Assembly (NCBI RefSeq): GCF_003114835.2
Contig: NZ_AP025028.1
Location: forward strand, 62,001 to 126,000
Length of the DNA: 64,000 nt
Source: Leptospira kobayashii
GTDB lineage: Bacteria > Spirochaetota > Leptospiria > Leptospirales > Leptospiraceae
Direction: 5' to 3'
Position 1 is the first letter of the stretch. Each line of letters opens with the position of its first letter. Of this stretch, positions 43,583 to 52,556 are shown in pieces. The notes under the pieces were generated by a model. The model was not told where the DNA came from. It was given only the letters and a program-made list of their open reading frames with translations, and searched no databases. Both the position numbers and the translations under genes were made by a program.

Positions 43583-44296
43583 TTAAGTGACTGCATCGTG
43601 AAAAATAATTCCCAGAGTATGTCTTTCTCCGGCTCGTAATTCGCTGACGCCATGTTTCATTTGCACTCTGTAGTGTCCTTTGAGGCCTTTTTGCGGTTTG
43701 AAATTGGTAGTAAAGATCAACATATCACCTTGGTTCGGTTTTAAAACGATCGCCTTTGATTGTGCTCTCGGAATACTTTGGGTCAATACAAATTCACCAC
43801 CTGTATAATCGATTTCCGGTTTGTTCAAAAACAATACCAACTGCAACGGAAAAAAAATGTCTCCGTACAAATCTTGATGCAATGTATTGAATCCGCCTTG
43901 TCCGTATTTTAAAATCAAAACAGTAGGTTTTGTCTGTAGGTTTTTTCCACAGATGATTTGAAGTTCTTTCCAGTGATTTGGAAATTGAGTATCGATACCG
44001 AGTAGATTCATCCATTCATTTGCAATTTCTGCCAAATGAGGGTAGATGGTTTCTCTTATGGTTTGAATGTAGGGTGGGAGAGGATAATGAAAGTATTTAT
44101 ATTCTCCTAAACCGAATCTGTATCTTTCCATAATCACTGTTTTGCGAAATAAATTTTCTTCACGGTAGAGATCTATCAATTCTTTGCAAATTTCCGGAGA
44201 AACAAATCCATTCACAGATGCATAACCTTTATCATTCATGTCCGAACGGATTTGTTTCCAATCCAATAGATCGATTTTTTCGTTTATATCTTTCAT
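43583..44296 (-). CDS. 2OG-Fe(II) oxygenase
   Basis: A 237-residue enzyme using the ATG at 44296; an upstream ATG at 44371 would overlap the ada-like gene by 67 nt. The Fe(II) ligands are in FNTLHQDLYGD near residue 134 (HxD) and the second His is in KHGVSELRAGERHTLG near 215. Downstream, TLGIIFHDA carries the terminal strand. This subfamily is very often encoded beside ada and is suspected to repair or modify alkylated targets. Its gene starts 8 bp after the ada-like stop, so they are co-transcribed. Confidence 0.85.
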   Translation of the reverse strand: MKDINEKIDLLDWKQIRSDMNDKGYASVNGFVSPEICKELIDLYREENLFRKTVIMERYRFGLGEYKYFHYPLPPYIQTIRETIYPHLAEIANEWMNLLGIDTQFPNHWKELQIICGKNLQTKPTVLILKYGQGGFNTLHQDLYGDIFFPLQLVLFLNKPEIDYTGGEFVLTQSIPRAQSKAIVLKPNQGDMLIFTTNFKPQKGLKGHYRVQMKHGVSELRAGERHTLGIIFHDAVT

Positions 44297-44304
44297 TCTA
44301 AAAT

Positions 44305-45162
44305 CTATTCTTGGATGTCTGTTCTGGCGGCTTCCCATCCTATCATTGCGGTTTTGCGGGCACTTCCCCAATGGTATTGCCCTATCATTCCCGTAGATTG
44401 GATAACCCGATGACAGGGAATTAGAAATGCTACCGGATTGTCACCGATCGCTGTTCCGACTGCTCTGGAAGCTGTAGGGCGTTCGATGGCGCTTGCGATT
44501 TTTCCATAGGTGGCAAGCTCCCCCATGGGAATTTTCAATAAGGTTTCCCACACTTTCAATTGGAATTCGGTTCCTTTGAGATGGAGTTTGATTTGTTCTA
44601 TTTTTTTCCAATCTTGTGAAAATATAGACAGTGCGTTTTGTTGGATCAAGTCCACCATTTGTTTGTAAACTGCATTGGGGAAAATAAGCTTCAATTCAGA
44701 TAACGCTTGTTTTTCGTCATCGGCAAAGGCTATATAACAAATTCCTTTCGCAGTGGAAGCGACCAAAAGACTTCCGAAGGGACTTTCCGCAAAACTATAA
44801 TTGATCGTTAAATTTTCTCCGCCGTTTTTGTATTCTCCGGGTGTCATACCTTCTATGCTTACAAATAAATCATGAAGCCTGCTTGTTCCCGAAAGTCCCG
44901 ATTCGAAGGCCGTATCGAACAAAGATGCCTGGTTTTCCTTTAACATCTTTTTTGCATGTTCCAGGGTGATGTATTGAAGGAATTTTTTCGGACTGACTCC
45001 GGCCCAATCAGTAAATAATTTCTGAAAATGAAAAGGGCTGATATGGATTTGTTCCGCTACTTTTTCCAAGCTCGGCTGTTCTTTGAAATGATCTTTGATA
45101 TAGGCAATTGCTTTTTTGATCTGATGGAAGTGGATGTTTTCTTTCTCTTTCATAGATCTCAT
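44305..45162 (-). CDS. Ada-like protein: AraC-type HTH plus O6-methylguanine-DNA methyltransferase
   Basis: A 285-residue fusion. An AraC-type DNA-binding domain occupies residues 10-105 (EQPSLEKVAEQIHISPFHFQ; SGLSGTSRLHDLF). The alkyltransferase domain follows, with FQLKVWETLLKIPMGELATYG near 205 and the active-site Cys in FLIPCHRVIQSTG near 247. The zinc-binding N-terminal domain of E. coli Ada, which senses phosphotriester methylation, is missing. Activation must therefore use another signal or the protein is constitutive. The first codons overlap a TATAAT sequence; a second ATG at 45153 has a GAG ahead of it and may be the real start. Confidence 0.9.
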   Translation of the reverse strand: MRSMKEKENIHFHQIKKAIAYIKDHFKEQPSLEKVAEQIHISPFHFQKLFTDWAGVSPKKFLQYITLEHAKKMLKENQASLFDTAFESGLSGTSRLHDLFVSIEGMTPGEYKNGGENLTINYSFAESPFGSLLVASTAKGICYIAFADDEKQALSELKLIFPNAVYKQMVDLIQQNALSIFSQDWKKIEQIKLHLKGTEFQLKVWETLLKIPMGELATYGKIASAIERPTASRAVGTAIGDNPVAFLIPCHRVIQSTGMIGQYHWGSARKTAMIGWEAARTDIQE

Positions 45163-45218
45163 TATACGGTGAGAAAAAAAATCAAAAACCCGAATCTTGC
45201 GAAATGTTCACGAACCGG

Positions 45219-45887
45219 TTACTTATTCACTTCTTCCATCGGTTGCTGACTCGTGCGGAGAAGTTCATTATAAAATTCCGGATTTTTTTCAAAGTCTTTC
45301 AAGATATCATTTTGAAATCTTTCCATCACTAGAGCCTGTGGGTATTCTGAAAAATTGATTCCGTATTCTTGAGTAAAACTTTTTTTAATCAATGGAATCG
45401 TAAAAGCAAACGGGATGGCTGCCCAGGAATTGATAAACCAGCCGTCGGTTCTATATTTATAATCGCGTATGATTTTTCCCGTTTTAATATCACTGATTTC
45501 AAAGGAAGCGATTGATGCGGAGTCGCCGATTGCCGGAAGAATTCCTAAAGACAAAAGCCATAATATACCTGTGACCGCAGGTCCGTTGTATTGCGATATG
45601 GTTGAATAAGTGATCGTTAATGCGGAATTTTCCTTATTGTCGAAAATTTTCGAACCTGCGAACTCAAATTCAATCTGCTGCGAATTATAAGCAGTCTTTC
45701 TGGTAGTTTCGAATTTGCGAATCAGGTTTGCCCTGATTCGTTCCCGATTTCCGTTAATTTTAGTTTCGCGACTTCCATCTTCGTCTTTCACATTGTAATA
45801 TTGCAGACTACAGGATAGAAATGTAAAAATAAATGCAATCACCAAATAGAAAGGAAGTGTTCTCAATTCAATCGCCCTCTTTACCAT
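45219..45887 (-). CDS. hypothetical lipoprotein
   Basis: A 222-residue protein with the signal LPFYLVIAFIFTFLSC (Cys near residue 26). Two central hydrophobic segments, AVTGILWLLSLGILPAIG near 99 and INSWAAIPFAFTIPLI near 149, resemble lysis-type or pore-type small lipoproteins but have no named family that I recognise. The gene begins 15 bp downstream of the aquaporin stop, so they may be co-transcribed. The TTAGGCGTTATGG around the start codon resembles an integron core site but no hairpin supports this. Confidence 0.65.
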   Translation of the reverse strand: MVKRAIELRTLPFYLVIAFIFTFLSCSLQYYNVKDEDGSRETKINGNRERIRANLIRKFETTRKTAYNSQQIEFEFAGSKIFDNKENSALTITYSTISQYNGPAVTGILWLLSLGILPAIGDSASIASFEISDIKTGKIIRDYKYRTDGWFINSWAAIPFAFTIPLIKKSFTQEYGINFSEYPQALVMERFQNDILKDFEKNPEFYNELLRTSQQPMEEVNK

Positions 45888-45902
45888 AACGCCTAACTCT
45901 TT

Positions 45903-46619
45903 TTATCCGAACAACTTTAAAAACAATGCCGCTACCGCTGCACCTGTGAAAGGTGCTATGATTGGAATCCAGGCATACTTCCAACCTGATTTTCCTTTAT
46001 TGGGAATCGGTAAAATCCAATGGGCAAGCCTAGGTCCTAAATCTCTTGCAGGATTGATCGCATAACCTGTGGTACCTCCCATAGAAAGACCGATCGCCCA
46101 AACCAGAATCCCTACCAAAAAAGCGCCAAAGGCAGGCGTTAAACCGGTATTAGTTTCCGAAAAGATGGAATGAATTCCTAAAATAAGTACAGCCGTTCCC
46201 AAAGCTTCACTGATAAAATTGGAAAGAGAATGTGAAATGGCGGGTTCCGTAGAAAAGATCGCAAGGATCGCAGACTTGTCTGCGGTTTTTTTCCAATGAG
46301 GTAGATAATGCAAGTATACAAATACCGAACCGAGAAAGGCTCCCGATATCTGCGCAGCCGAAAAGGGAATTAGATTTTCAAAATTTCCGGATTGGATGGC
46401 AACGGATAAAGTCACTGCCGGATTTAAGTGCGCTCCGGGGCTTCCGAAAGCTTTTGCCACAAAAATCCCGAAAACAACTGCAAAAGCCCAACCTGCGGTG
46501 ATCACAATCCAACCGCCGTTTTTTGCTTTGGAATGTTCCAGAAGAGCTCCTGCGACCACTCCGTTTCCCAATAGTATCAAAACGAACGTACCTAAAAATT
46601 CACCGATCAATTCGCTCAT
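45903..46619 (-). CDS. glpF: MIP-family aquaglyceroporin
   Basis: A 238-residue membrane channel with six hydrophobic segments and the two signature half-helices HLNPAVTLSVAI near residue 64 and AINPARDLGPRLAHW near 195. The Asp after the second NPAR is the mark of glycerol facilitators as opposed to pure water channels. It thus probably passes glycerol and small polyols. A 10-bp perfect inverted repeat lies just upstream at 46635-46662. No glycerol kinase is next to it in this window. Confidence 0.88.
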   Translation of the reverse strand: MSELIGEFLGTFVLILLGNGVVAGALLEHSKAKNGGWIVITAGWAFAVVFGIFVAKAFGSPGAHLNPAVTLSVAIQSGNFENLIPFSAAQISGAFLGSVFVYLHYLPHWKKTADKSAILAIFSTEPAISHSLSNFISEALGTAVLILGIHSIFSETNTGLTPAFGAFLVGILVWAIGLSMGGTTGYAINPARDLGPRLAHWILPIPNKGKSGWKYAWIPIIAPFTGAAVAALFLKLFG

Positions 46620-46634
46620 TCTTTCTCCCTATAG

Positions 46635-46662
46635 AAGGTTTCTTAATAAAGTAAGAAACCTT
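46635..46662. repeat. 10-bp-arm perfect inverted repeat upstream of the aquaporin gene
   Basis: AAGGTTTCTT and AAGAAACCTT around an 8-nt loop, in the divergent gap between glpF and the malic enzyme gene. It is 15 bp before the aquaporin start, so it could be a 5'-UTR hairpin blocking or exposing the ribosome-binding site, or a repressor operator. Confidence 0.7.
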
Positions 46663-46760
46663 TGAATGTTGGAACATAATAGCAATCATATTTAAGCTCT
46701 AGTTTGTATGATTTTATTCTAGGATTTTACCGCGAATCAGAAATTTTGGGAAAATCGACC

Positions 46761-48053
46761 ATGAAAAATAAGGCACTCGAGTACCACTCGCGATTTCCCA
46801 AAGGAAAAACGAAAGTCGTACCTACAAAACCGACAGAAACCAGTTATGATCTATCTTTAGCCTATTCCCCGGGTGTTGCCTACCCCTGCCTTGAAATTGA
46901 AAAATCTCCCGAACTCGTTTATGAATACACGAACCGGGGAAATTTAGTCGGAATCATTACGAACGGCACAGCAGTCTTAGGACTGGGAAATATAGGTGCC
47001 TCTGCCGGGAAGCCGGTGATGGAAGGGAAGGCGGTTCTTTTTAAGAAATTTGCAGGAATCGACGTATTCGATATCGAAATCAACGAAACCGATCCTGAAA
47101 AGTTCATCACCATCGTAAAGTCATTGGAACCTACATTCGGCGGGATCAATTTGGAAGACATCCGTGCCCCGGAATGTTTTGAAATCGAAAGAACTTTGGA
47201 TGCACAGATGTCGATCCCTGTTTTTCATGACGACCAACACGGAACAGCTATTATATGTACTGCTGCACTGATCAATTCACTTGAACTTACAAACAAAAAA
47301 GCACAAAATTTAAAAGTAGTGATCAATGGTGCCGGTGCCGCTGCGATCTCGATTGCAGAGATGTTGACTAAGATCGGTGTCGAACATGAAAATATTTTCA
47401 TGGTGGATTCGCGCGGAGTCATCAATGACAGACGAACCGGTTTACATTCTTCCAAACTTCCTTTTATTCGTAAAACTTCCGCAAATACTCTGGAAGATAT
47501 TTTTCCGGGAACGGATTTGTTTGTCGGTGTTTCCGTAGCGAATGTTGTAACTCAGGCAATGATAAAGTCCATGGCAAACAACCCTATGGTTTATGCCCTT
47601 GCCAATCCGGATCCTGAAATTTCTTATCCCGATGCCAAAGCTGCACGCAATGATTTGATTATGGCAACAGGCAGAAGCGACTATCCCAATCAGGTAAATA
47701 ATGTACTCGGATTTCCATTTATTTTCCGAGGTGCGATGGATGTTCGTTCCAAAGTAGTGAATATGGAAATGAAGCTTGCCGCAGCATACGCGTTAGCTGA
47801 ACTAACCAAAGAACCGGTTCCCAAAGAAGTAGCGGAAGCATACGGACTGGATCATATTGAATTTAATCATGATTATATCATTCCAAAACCATTGGATGCA
47901 CGCGTTCTTTACAGCGTTGCACCTGCGGTTGCGGAAGCAGCGGTGAAAACCGGAGTAGCTCAAATCGCTTATCCGGGCAGGGAAGAGTACAAAGCCTTCC
48001 TTGCGAACATCATGGCTCACCAAAGAGAAAAATTAGTCGGCCTGACCATTTAG
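46761..48053 (+). CDS. malic enzyme (NAD(P)-dependent, short form)
   Basis: A 430-residue enzyme that oxidatively decarboxylates malate to pyruvate. Motifs are [16 protein letters not shown] near residue 28, [23 protein letters not shown] (two stretches; nucleotide site near 70), [11 protein letters not shown] near 152 and [15 protein letters not shown] near 190 for the second Rossmann fold. It lacks the phosphotransacetylase-like tail of the long MaeB type. The ATG at 46761 is chosen because family members start with [15 protein letters not shown]; an ATG at 46704 is possible. NAD versus NADP preference is not clear. Confidence 0.92.
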   Translation: MKNKALEYHSRFPKGKTKVVPTKPTETSYDLSLAYSPGVAYPCLEIEKSPELVYEYTNRGNLVGIITNGTAVLGLGNIGASAGKPVMEGKAVLFKKFAGIDVFDIEINETDPEKFITIVKSLEPTFGGINLEDIRAPECFEIERTLDAQMSIPVFHDDQHGTAIICTAALINSLELTNKKAQNLKVVINGAGAAAISIAEMLTKIGVEHENIFMVDSRGVINDRRTGLHSSKLPFIRKTSANTLEDIFPGTDLFVGVSVANVVTQAMIKSMANNPMVYALANPDPEISYPDAKAARNDLIMATGRSDYPNQVNNVLGFPFIFRGAMDVRSKVVNMEMKLAAAYALAELTKEPVPKEVAEAYGLDHIEFNHDYIIPKPLDARVLYSVAPAVAEAAVKTGVAQIAYPGREEYKAFLANIMAHQREKLVGLTI

Positions 48054-48103
48054 ATTTTTTTTCAAAAAATCAGTAATTAGACGAAAAAAAGTGTTTACAT
48101 AAA

Positions 48104-48140
48104 TTGTGCGACGCACAAGATTAGGTTGTGCACTGCACAA
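48104..48140. promoter_or_regulatory. two tandem dyad operators before the phasin gene
   Basis: TTGTGC-GAC-GCACAA (48104-48118) and TTGTGC-ACT-GCACAA (48126-48140) have perfect arms and lie 22 bp apart centre to centre, two helical turns. The TGC-N3-GCA core resembles the site bound by PhaR-type regulators. A TTTACA -35-like box precedes the first dyad. Confidence 0.8.
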
Positions 48141-48164
48141 CAGGTGAAAACCAGGAGCTAAACA

Positions 48165-48542
48165 ATGGAAAAACAAATAACAGACATTTTGAACGCAGGA
48201 ATCGGACTTTTTCAGTCTGGAAAAGAAGGTTTAGACAAAGCTAAAACTCAACTAGAAGCATCTTATAACGAACTTGTTTCGAAAGGCGCTTTGGATAATA
48301 CCGAAGGTTCTGTAAAAATTCGTCAGTCCGTTGACAAAATCCTAACAGACATTAAAGAATTTTCTAGCGTTGCTGGAAAAAACTACGAAGAGACTCGAGT
48401 GAAAATCGTTGAAAACTACAACAAAATTTCCGACGAGATCAAATCAAGAATGCCAGAAGGTAAAATTGAATCAGTAAAAGCAAAAATCAACGAAGTTGCT
48501 GAATCAATTAAAAAAGCGGGAGCAACTTCAGCGAAAGCTTAA
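48165..48542 (+). CDS. phasin-like granule-associated protein
   Basis: A 125-residue, almost entirely helical and Lys/Glu-rich protein with no signal peptide. Its N-terminal segment [21 protein letters not shown] is followed by long amphipathic helices ([29 protein letters not shown] heptads). This fits phasin-related proteins that coat polyhydroxyalkanoate granules or act as cytosolic amphipathic proteins. The tandem dyads upstream look like PhaR sites and support the assignment. A good terminator follows. No PHA synthase is in this window. Confidence 0.75.
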   Translation: MEKQITDILNAGIGLFQSGKEGLDKAKTQLEASYNELVSKGALDNTEGSVKIRQSVDKILTDIKEFSSVAGKNYEETRVKIVENYNKISDEIKSRMPEGKIESVKAKINEVAESIKKAGATSAKA

Positions 48543-48569
48543 GTTTCATATACAACTCCAAGTCAACTT

Positions 48570-48600
48570 AAGGCTGGTTTCCCCAGCCTTTTCTTTTTTA
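48570..48600 (+). terminator. rho-independent terminator after the phasin gene
   Basis: Arms AAGGCTGG (48570-48577) and CCAGCCTT (48583-48590) with a 5-nt loop are followed by TTCTTTTTT. This isolates the phasin gene as a monocistronic, probably highly expressed unit. Confidence 0.9.
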
Positions 48601-48641
48601 TACACATTGACAGTTTCCAAAATACAAAGAAACTGGAGTCG

Positions 48642-49475
48642 ATGCAAAAAAATCCGATTTTTTTTCTATCTATCATCGCATTTGCTTTCTCATGCAAGTT
48701 AGCTGATCTTCGTCCTGTTATCATTTCTAACTCCGGTAAAAATCCGGATCTCCAAAAAAAAGCTCTCTTACTTATCAATAACCCTTCTGATACGAAATTA
48801 GTACCGGAAGATTGGACAAAGTACAAACAAATTCAATTTACTTTGAAAGATGTCTGGCATTCCAGACTCGTAAAGTTTTTCACACCGATCAAAGAAAACG
48901 AACAGAGGATGAAAGCCCATATCGATTTTGAAAAAGATACGATCGAAGTAGAAATGTTAAATGGTCAAAACAAAGGGATCGTTTACGGATTGGTAAAAAA
49001 AGACGTATATCAAATCGCGCCCGATACCGGAAAAGTATTTACGGGAGAAGATGAAGTTCGTATCTATTTGGAATCTTTGCGATTGTATCTTTTGCTTGCT
49101 TGGAAAATTCGGGATTATGAGATTCTTCTTTATTCCGGTGAAATGGAAAGACTGGGAAGAAATTATGAAACCGTTTATGCCACAACCGTTCAAGCGGAAG
49201 CCACTCCAGATACCGATCAATACTTGGCGTATTACGAGCGTGAAACCGGCGCTATAGAATGGGTGGAATTTACCTATCGGGAATTATTCAGTTGGTACAA
49301 AGGCGTTATTAAATTCGGGTATTATGAAGATTGGAACGGTAAACTTTATCCAAGAAGGATCACCATCTTGGATAAGTTCACTGATGTGGATTTTGTTCAT
49401 GAGATTCGGATTGAAAGAATCGAACTTCCCAAAAAACCTTTAACAGAGGAACAGATCATCCAAGAACAGAATTGA
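48642..49475 (+). CDS. hypothetical lipoprotein
   Basis: A 277-residue protein with the signal IFFLSIIAFAFSC (Cys near residue 18). The mature part is rich in aromatic residues and beta-prone strands, for example IEWVEFTYRELFSWYKGVIK and LYPRRITILDKFTDV near the C-terminus. This hints at an outer-membrane lipoprotein beta-barrel-associated or LolA-like fold, but no family is recognised. It follows the phasin terminator and converges on the tonB gene. Confidence 0.7.
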   Translation: MQKNPIFFLSIIAFAFSCKLADLRPVIISNSGKNPDLQKKALLLINNPSDTKLVPEDWTKYKQIQFTLKDVWHSRLVKFFTPIKENEQRMKAHIDFEKDTIEVEMLNGQNKGIVYGLVKKDVYQIAPDTGKVFTGEDEVRIYLESLRLYLLLAWKIRDYEILLYSGEMERLGRNYETVYATTVQAEATPDTDQYLAYYERETGAIEWVEFTYRELFSWYKGVIKFGYYEDWNGKLYPRRITILDKFTDVDFVHEIRIERIELPKKPLTEEQIIQEQN

Positions 49476-49486
49476 TCTGTCTATCT

Positions 49487-50104
49487 CTAGTTTAAAGTAA
49501 ACCGAATAGGAACTAATACTTTTACTGTGATTGCTTTTCCTTCCAGTCGGGAAGGAGAAAATCTTTTGCTTCTGTAAGTTGCGATCGCAGCTTGTTCCAA
49601 GCCTGATCCTAAGGTTTTTCCCACGGAACGAACCCGAAGCACTTCCCCCGTATCCGAAATCACTACTTCCAAAGTGAGAGTTCCGGTTACACCAGCGGAT
49701 TTTGCTTCCGTAGTATATTCCGGTCGTGTATTCGGTGTTAAATCCACGGGAGAAGTTGCTCCCGATACGATTGGATCGGAGGCACCCGCGATGCGAGGGT
49801 CTTCTTTCTTTTCGAGTTTTTCTTTGTCCGTTAGATCAAAATCCCCGTCAGTCGGTTTGGATTCGGAAACAGGTTCCTGGATTTGCACATTGTCGATAAA
49901 TGCAACTTCTTCGATCAGACTATCCAGACTATCCCCTTCGAATTTCGGAGTGAACCAAAATAGTAGAATGAGCAATTGCAAAAGCGCAGATAGGCCAATC
50001 CCTGTTTCGATCCGATAACGATCTATATATCTGTGAATGAGCTGTCTTTTTGATCTTTTTGGTAAGGTTACTGTATTCACGTTATTTACCTTTGAGACCG
50101 CCAC
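49487..50104 (-). CDS. TonB-family energy transducer
   Basis: A 205-residue protein. One N-terminal membrane helix ([20 protein letters not shown], residues about 31-51) is followed by an extended periplasmic linker with acidic and Pro residues. The TonB C-terminal domain comes last, with [20 protein letters not shown] near 125 and a [20 protein letters not shown] end. TonB transmits proton-motive force from ExbB/ExbD to outer-membrane receptors. It overlaps exbD by 23 nt and ends the four-gene operon. No receptor gene is adjacent. Confidence 0.88.
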   Translation of the reverse strand: MAVSKVNNVNTVTLPKRSKRQLIHRYIDRYRIETGIGLSALLQLLILLFWFTPKFEGDSLDSLIEEVAFIDNVQIQEPVSESKPTDGDFDLTDKEKLEKKEDPRIAGASDPIVSGATSPVDLTPNTRPEYTTEAKSAGVTGTLTLEVVISDTGEVLRVRSVGKTLGSGLEQAAIATYRSKRFSPSRLEGKAITVKVLVPIRFTLN

Positions 50105-50504
50105 CTTGAGTGGTCTTGGTTACAAGAGAGATTTTCAAAGCACCGATTTCTTTCAAAGATTCGAATACGGAATCAATTTCCGCATAAGTAAGATTTTCAT
50201 CCGCATGGATAAGGACTTTCATATCAGGGGTCACCATAAGTTTGGCTCTGATTTCACTGAGAGCTTCGTTTAATGGGCGTTCTACTGAATTGAAATATAC
50301 CGTTCTTTTTGCATCCGCACTTAGATAGAGGTTTGCAATCTTTTTGTTTAATTGTTCTCCGCCGGGTACATCTGGAAGGCTGATAGGGAGATCCGGATCG
50401 GAGTCGAGCACGGATGTCACCATAAAAAATACGAGCAATAGAAATGCGATATCGGCCATCGAACTCACTGGTACGGAAGGAGGTACTTTTTTCTTGCGTA
50501 ACAT
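50082..50504 (-). CDS. ExbD/TolR-family protein (second copy)
   Basis: A 140-residue protein. The single membrane helix near residues 14-34 is [20 protein letters not shown], with the proton-carrying Asp in the SMADIAFLL motif. A periplasmic domain follows ([20 protein letters not shown]). It is paired with another ExbD directly upstream, with a 1-nt overlap. Two ExbD paralogues per operon are common in Bacteroidetes and spirochaetes and may form heteromeric stators. Confidence 0.92.
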   Translation of the reverse strand: MLRKKKVPPSVPVSSMADIAFLLLVFFMVTSVLDSDPDLPISLPDVPGGEQLNKKIANLYLSADAKRTVYFNSVERPLNEALSEIRAKLMVTPDMKVLIHADENLTYAEIDSVFESLKEIGALKISLVTKTTQGGGLKGK

Positions 50505-50923
50505 TATTGTTTTTTTCTCACTGAGATTTTTTCAAATCCGCGCAATTGCACTGCTGACAAAGCATCCAACATTTTGGCATACTTTGTATCTCCCGTAGTA
50601 ACAATTAACGCTAGTTTATTGGGAAGATCGGGGATTTCCATTTTGTTGAGATCATCACGGAATTCTTTCAGATCCGTATATTCTTTGGTTCCGAAAGAAG
50701 GATTTCTCATTTTAAAACGATCTTGTGTGACTAAAATTTCATACACATTCTTTCGGAGGAAAGGTTGTGCTTCTGATTGTTTGCGGGGAAGGCTGATATT
50801 CAATCCTTCCTTTACAAAAAATACCGCAGTCACCATAAAAAATACCAAGAGCAAAAATGCGATATCCGACATGGATGCCGCAGAGATTTCTTCTAACTCT
50901 TGTTTCTTCTTAAGCTTAATCAT
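50504..50923 (-). CDS. ExbD/TolR-family protein (first copy)
   Basis: A 139-residue protein with the membrane helix [20 protein letters not shown] and the same conserved Asp. The short cytosolic tail has the charged [12 protein letters not shown]. The periplasmic part differs in sequence from the second copy ([20 protein letters not shown]), arguing for distinct roles rather than a recent duplication. It lies 12 bp after the exbB stop. Confidence 0.92.
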   Translation of the reverse strand: MIKLKKKQELEEISAASMSDIAFLLLVFFMVTAVFFVKEGLNISLPRKQSEAQPFLRKNVYEILVTQDRFKMRNPSFGTKEYTDLKEFRDDLNKMEIPDLPNKLALIVTTGDTKYAKMLDALSAVQLRGFEKISVRKKQ

Positions 50924-50935
50924 GGTGTGAGCCTA

Positions 50936-51775
50936 TTATGCTTTTTTTCCGGCTTTGAGTTTAAGGTATTCTTTATAGATTTTGTTTGCAGCTTCTTCTA
51001 CTTCGGAAGTAAAAAATCCAACTTTACCTTGCAAGTATTGGTAGAACGTCATTGCAGGAATCGCAACAATCAAACCGGCCGCAGTAGTGATAAGTGCTTC
51101 CTTGATACCACCGGCAACCACTTTCGCATTGACTTGATCCGCGTTTGCAATCGCATCGAATGCGTTGATCATACCGGATACGGTTCCTAGGAATCCTACG
51201 AGAGGAGCAATTGTAGATACTGCGGATAAAACGGTTAATCCTTTTTCGAGTAAGGTAATGACTTCACTCGCTTCTCTTTCCACACCGGATGCGAAAATTT
51301 CAGGATCTTCCTGAGATACTTCCATACCGTTTGCAAGTACGTCCGTAATCTTTTGTCCTTTGTTTTGTTCCAGGAAATCTTGAGCACCTTTCAAACCGGA
51401 AGCGTCGATCGCATCTTGTAAGTCTTGGTTGAATCCTTTGCGAACCAACTTGGAAGTGAAGAAAAAATACAATCTTTCGAAAATTACTCCGAATCCAACG
51501 ATGGAAGAGAGTAACAGAGGCCACATGGACCATCCACCGGTTACAAATAAAGAGATAAGCCCGATTTCAGACTCGGCTTTAGGAGCTTCGGCTGCCGGTT
51601 TTTCAACTACCGGTGCAGCAGGTGCAGTTTCGGTTGTTGTAGGATTCGTAGTTTCCGCATTAGGTGTTGGATTCGCTTGTGCTTGGATGTTTTCTACTAG
51701 GGAAAAAATTGCGATCATCGCAATGGCAAAAGATACTGAGCCTTTCGCTACAGTCTTTTTGAATGGAAAGTTCAT
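50936..51775 (-). CDS. ExbB/TolQ/MotA-family proton channel
   Basis: A 279-residue protein. I use the ATG at 51775 because GGAGA lies 6 nt upstream; the ATG at 51787 overlaps that ribosome-binding site. An N-terminal signal-like helix and a Pro/Ala/Glu-rich linker ([20 protein letters not shown]) precede the core. The core has helices near 70-95 ([20 protein letters not shown]), 155-190 with [21 protein letters not shown], and 200-230 with [21 protein letters not shown], the last two being the proton-channel signature. It is the first gene of exbB-exbD-exbD-tonB. Confidence 0.93.
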   Translation of the reverse strand: MNFPFKKTVAKGSVSFAIAMIAIFSLVENIQAQANPTPNAETTNPTTTETAPAAPVVEKPAAEAPKAESEIGLISLFVTGGWSMWPLLLSSIVGFGVIFERLYFFFTSKLVRKGFNQDLQDAIDASGLKGAQDFLEQNKGQKITDVLANGMEVSQEDPEIFASGVEREASEVITLLEKGLTVLSAVSTIAPLVGFLGTVSGMINAFDAIANADQVNAKVVAGGIKEALITTAAGLIVAIPAMTFYQYLQGKVGFFTSEVEEAANKIYKEYLKLKAGKKA

Positions 51776-51895
51776 GAATGTCTCCATATCAGATTGATAT
51801 GTTTCAATCCTAAATGGATTTTGTTACAAATAAATGACAGGAGAGTTACAAAGAATTCATTTATAGAATGCTATGCCTGACTTTTCCTCGGCATA

Positions 51896-52438
51896 TTATT
51901 TGATGATTGCAAGGAAGGTATCAATTTCTCCTTCCAAAAGAGCGGGTTCGACTGCATTCAGTTTTAAATTCACCCCCATATGGAAGGTGAGAATCATGTC
52001 GGTCAGAACTTCCGGATTTTTTTCAGTCCCTGTTGCTTGGATGTTTTCGATCATGGCGTTTCGAACACCCAGCTGGGTTTGTTCCATAAAACGTTTTGCT
52101 TCTTCGGGGATGATGGAATATTCCCGTATGGTATTGGAAAAATAACAGCCTTTCTGTCCTTTGTTGGTCAGTTTGGATTTGAGGAAAAATTCGATATTTT
52201 TCCAACCTAGAGGTTCTCGGCTCAGATTTTCCAAATAACAATTGGACTGACTGAAGCGTTTGAGTGTTTCACAAAAGAAATCGTCCTTATCTTTAAATTC
52301 CGAATAGAGCCCGGATTTATTTACACCTGTCGCTTTTTCCAGGTCGGAGAGACTTGTATCTGCGTAACCTTTTCTCCAGAAAAGCTGAATCGCCTTATCC
52401 AGAATATCCGTTCGTTCGAAACATTTCACTCTTCCCAT
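51896..52438 (-). CDS. TetR/AcrR-family repressor
   Basis: A 180-residue regulator with the helix-turn-helix AIQLFWRKGYADTSLSDLEK and ATGVNKSGLYSEFKDKDDFF at residues 16-58, and the ligand domain of the TetR_C_16-like kind. It is divergent from an SDR oxidoreductase gene, and two ACCGATCGGT-containing palindromes lie in the gap. It very likely represses both itself and the SDR gene. Confidence 0.9.
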   Translation of the reverse strand: MGRVKCFERTDILDKAIQLFWRKGYADTSLSDLEKATGVNKSGLYSEFKDKDDFFCETLKRFSQSNCYLENLSREPLGWKNIEFFLKSKLTNKGQKGCYFSNTIREYSIIPEEAKRFMEQTQLGVRNAMIENIQATGTEKNPEVLTDMILTFHMGVNLKLNAVEPALLEGEIDTFLAIIK

Positions 52439-52459
52439 ACGACCAAAATATCATAAAAA

Positions 52460-52531
52460 ACCGATCGGTGCAATATTTTTCTTGCAACGGGAAGGGCTTG
52501 GTTGATTTCTGAACCGATCGGTTCAGAAATC
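52460..52531. promoter_or_regulatory. two ACCGATCGGT operators, one within a 28-bp perfect palindrome
   Basis: ACCGATCGGT occurs at 52460-52469 and again in the centre of a perfect 28-bp palindrome at 52504-52531 (core CTGAACCGATCGGTTCAG). The centres are 53 bp apart, about five helical turns. One site overlaps the TetR promoter side and the other the SDR promoter side. Confidence 0.88.
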
Positions 52532-52556
52532 ATTTGAATCAACAAAGGAATACAAA

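Noticed and set aside
45870..45900. TTAGGCGTTATGG at the lipoprotein start as an integron core site
   Set aside because: No paired arm or hairpin of attC size is visible around it, and the match is short.
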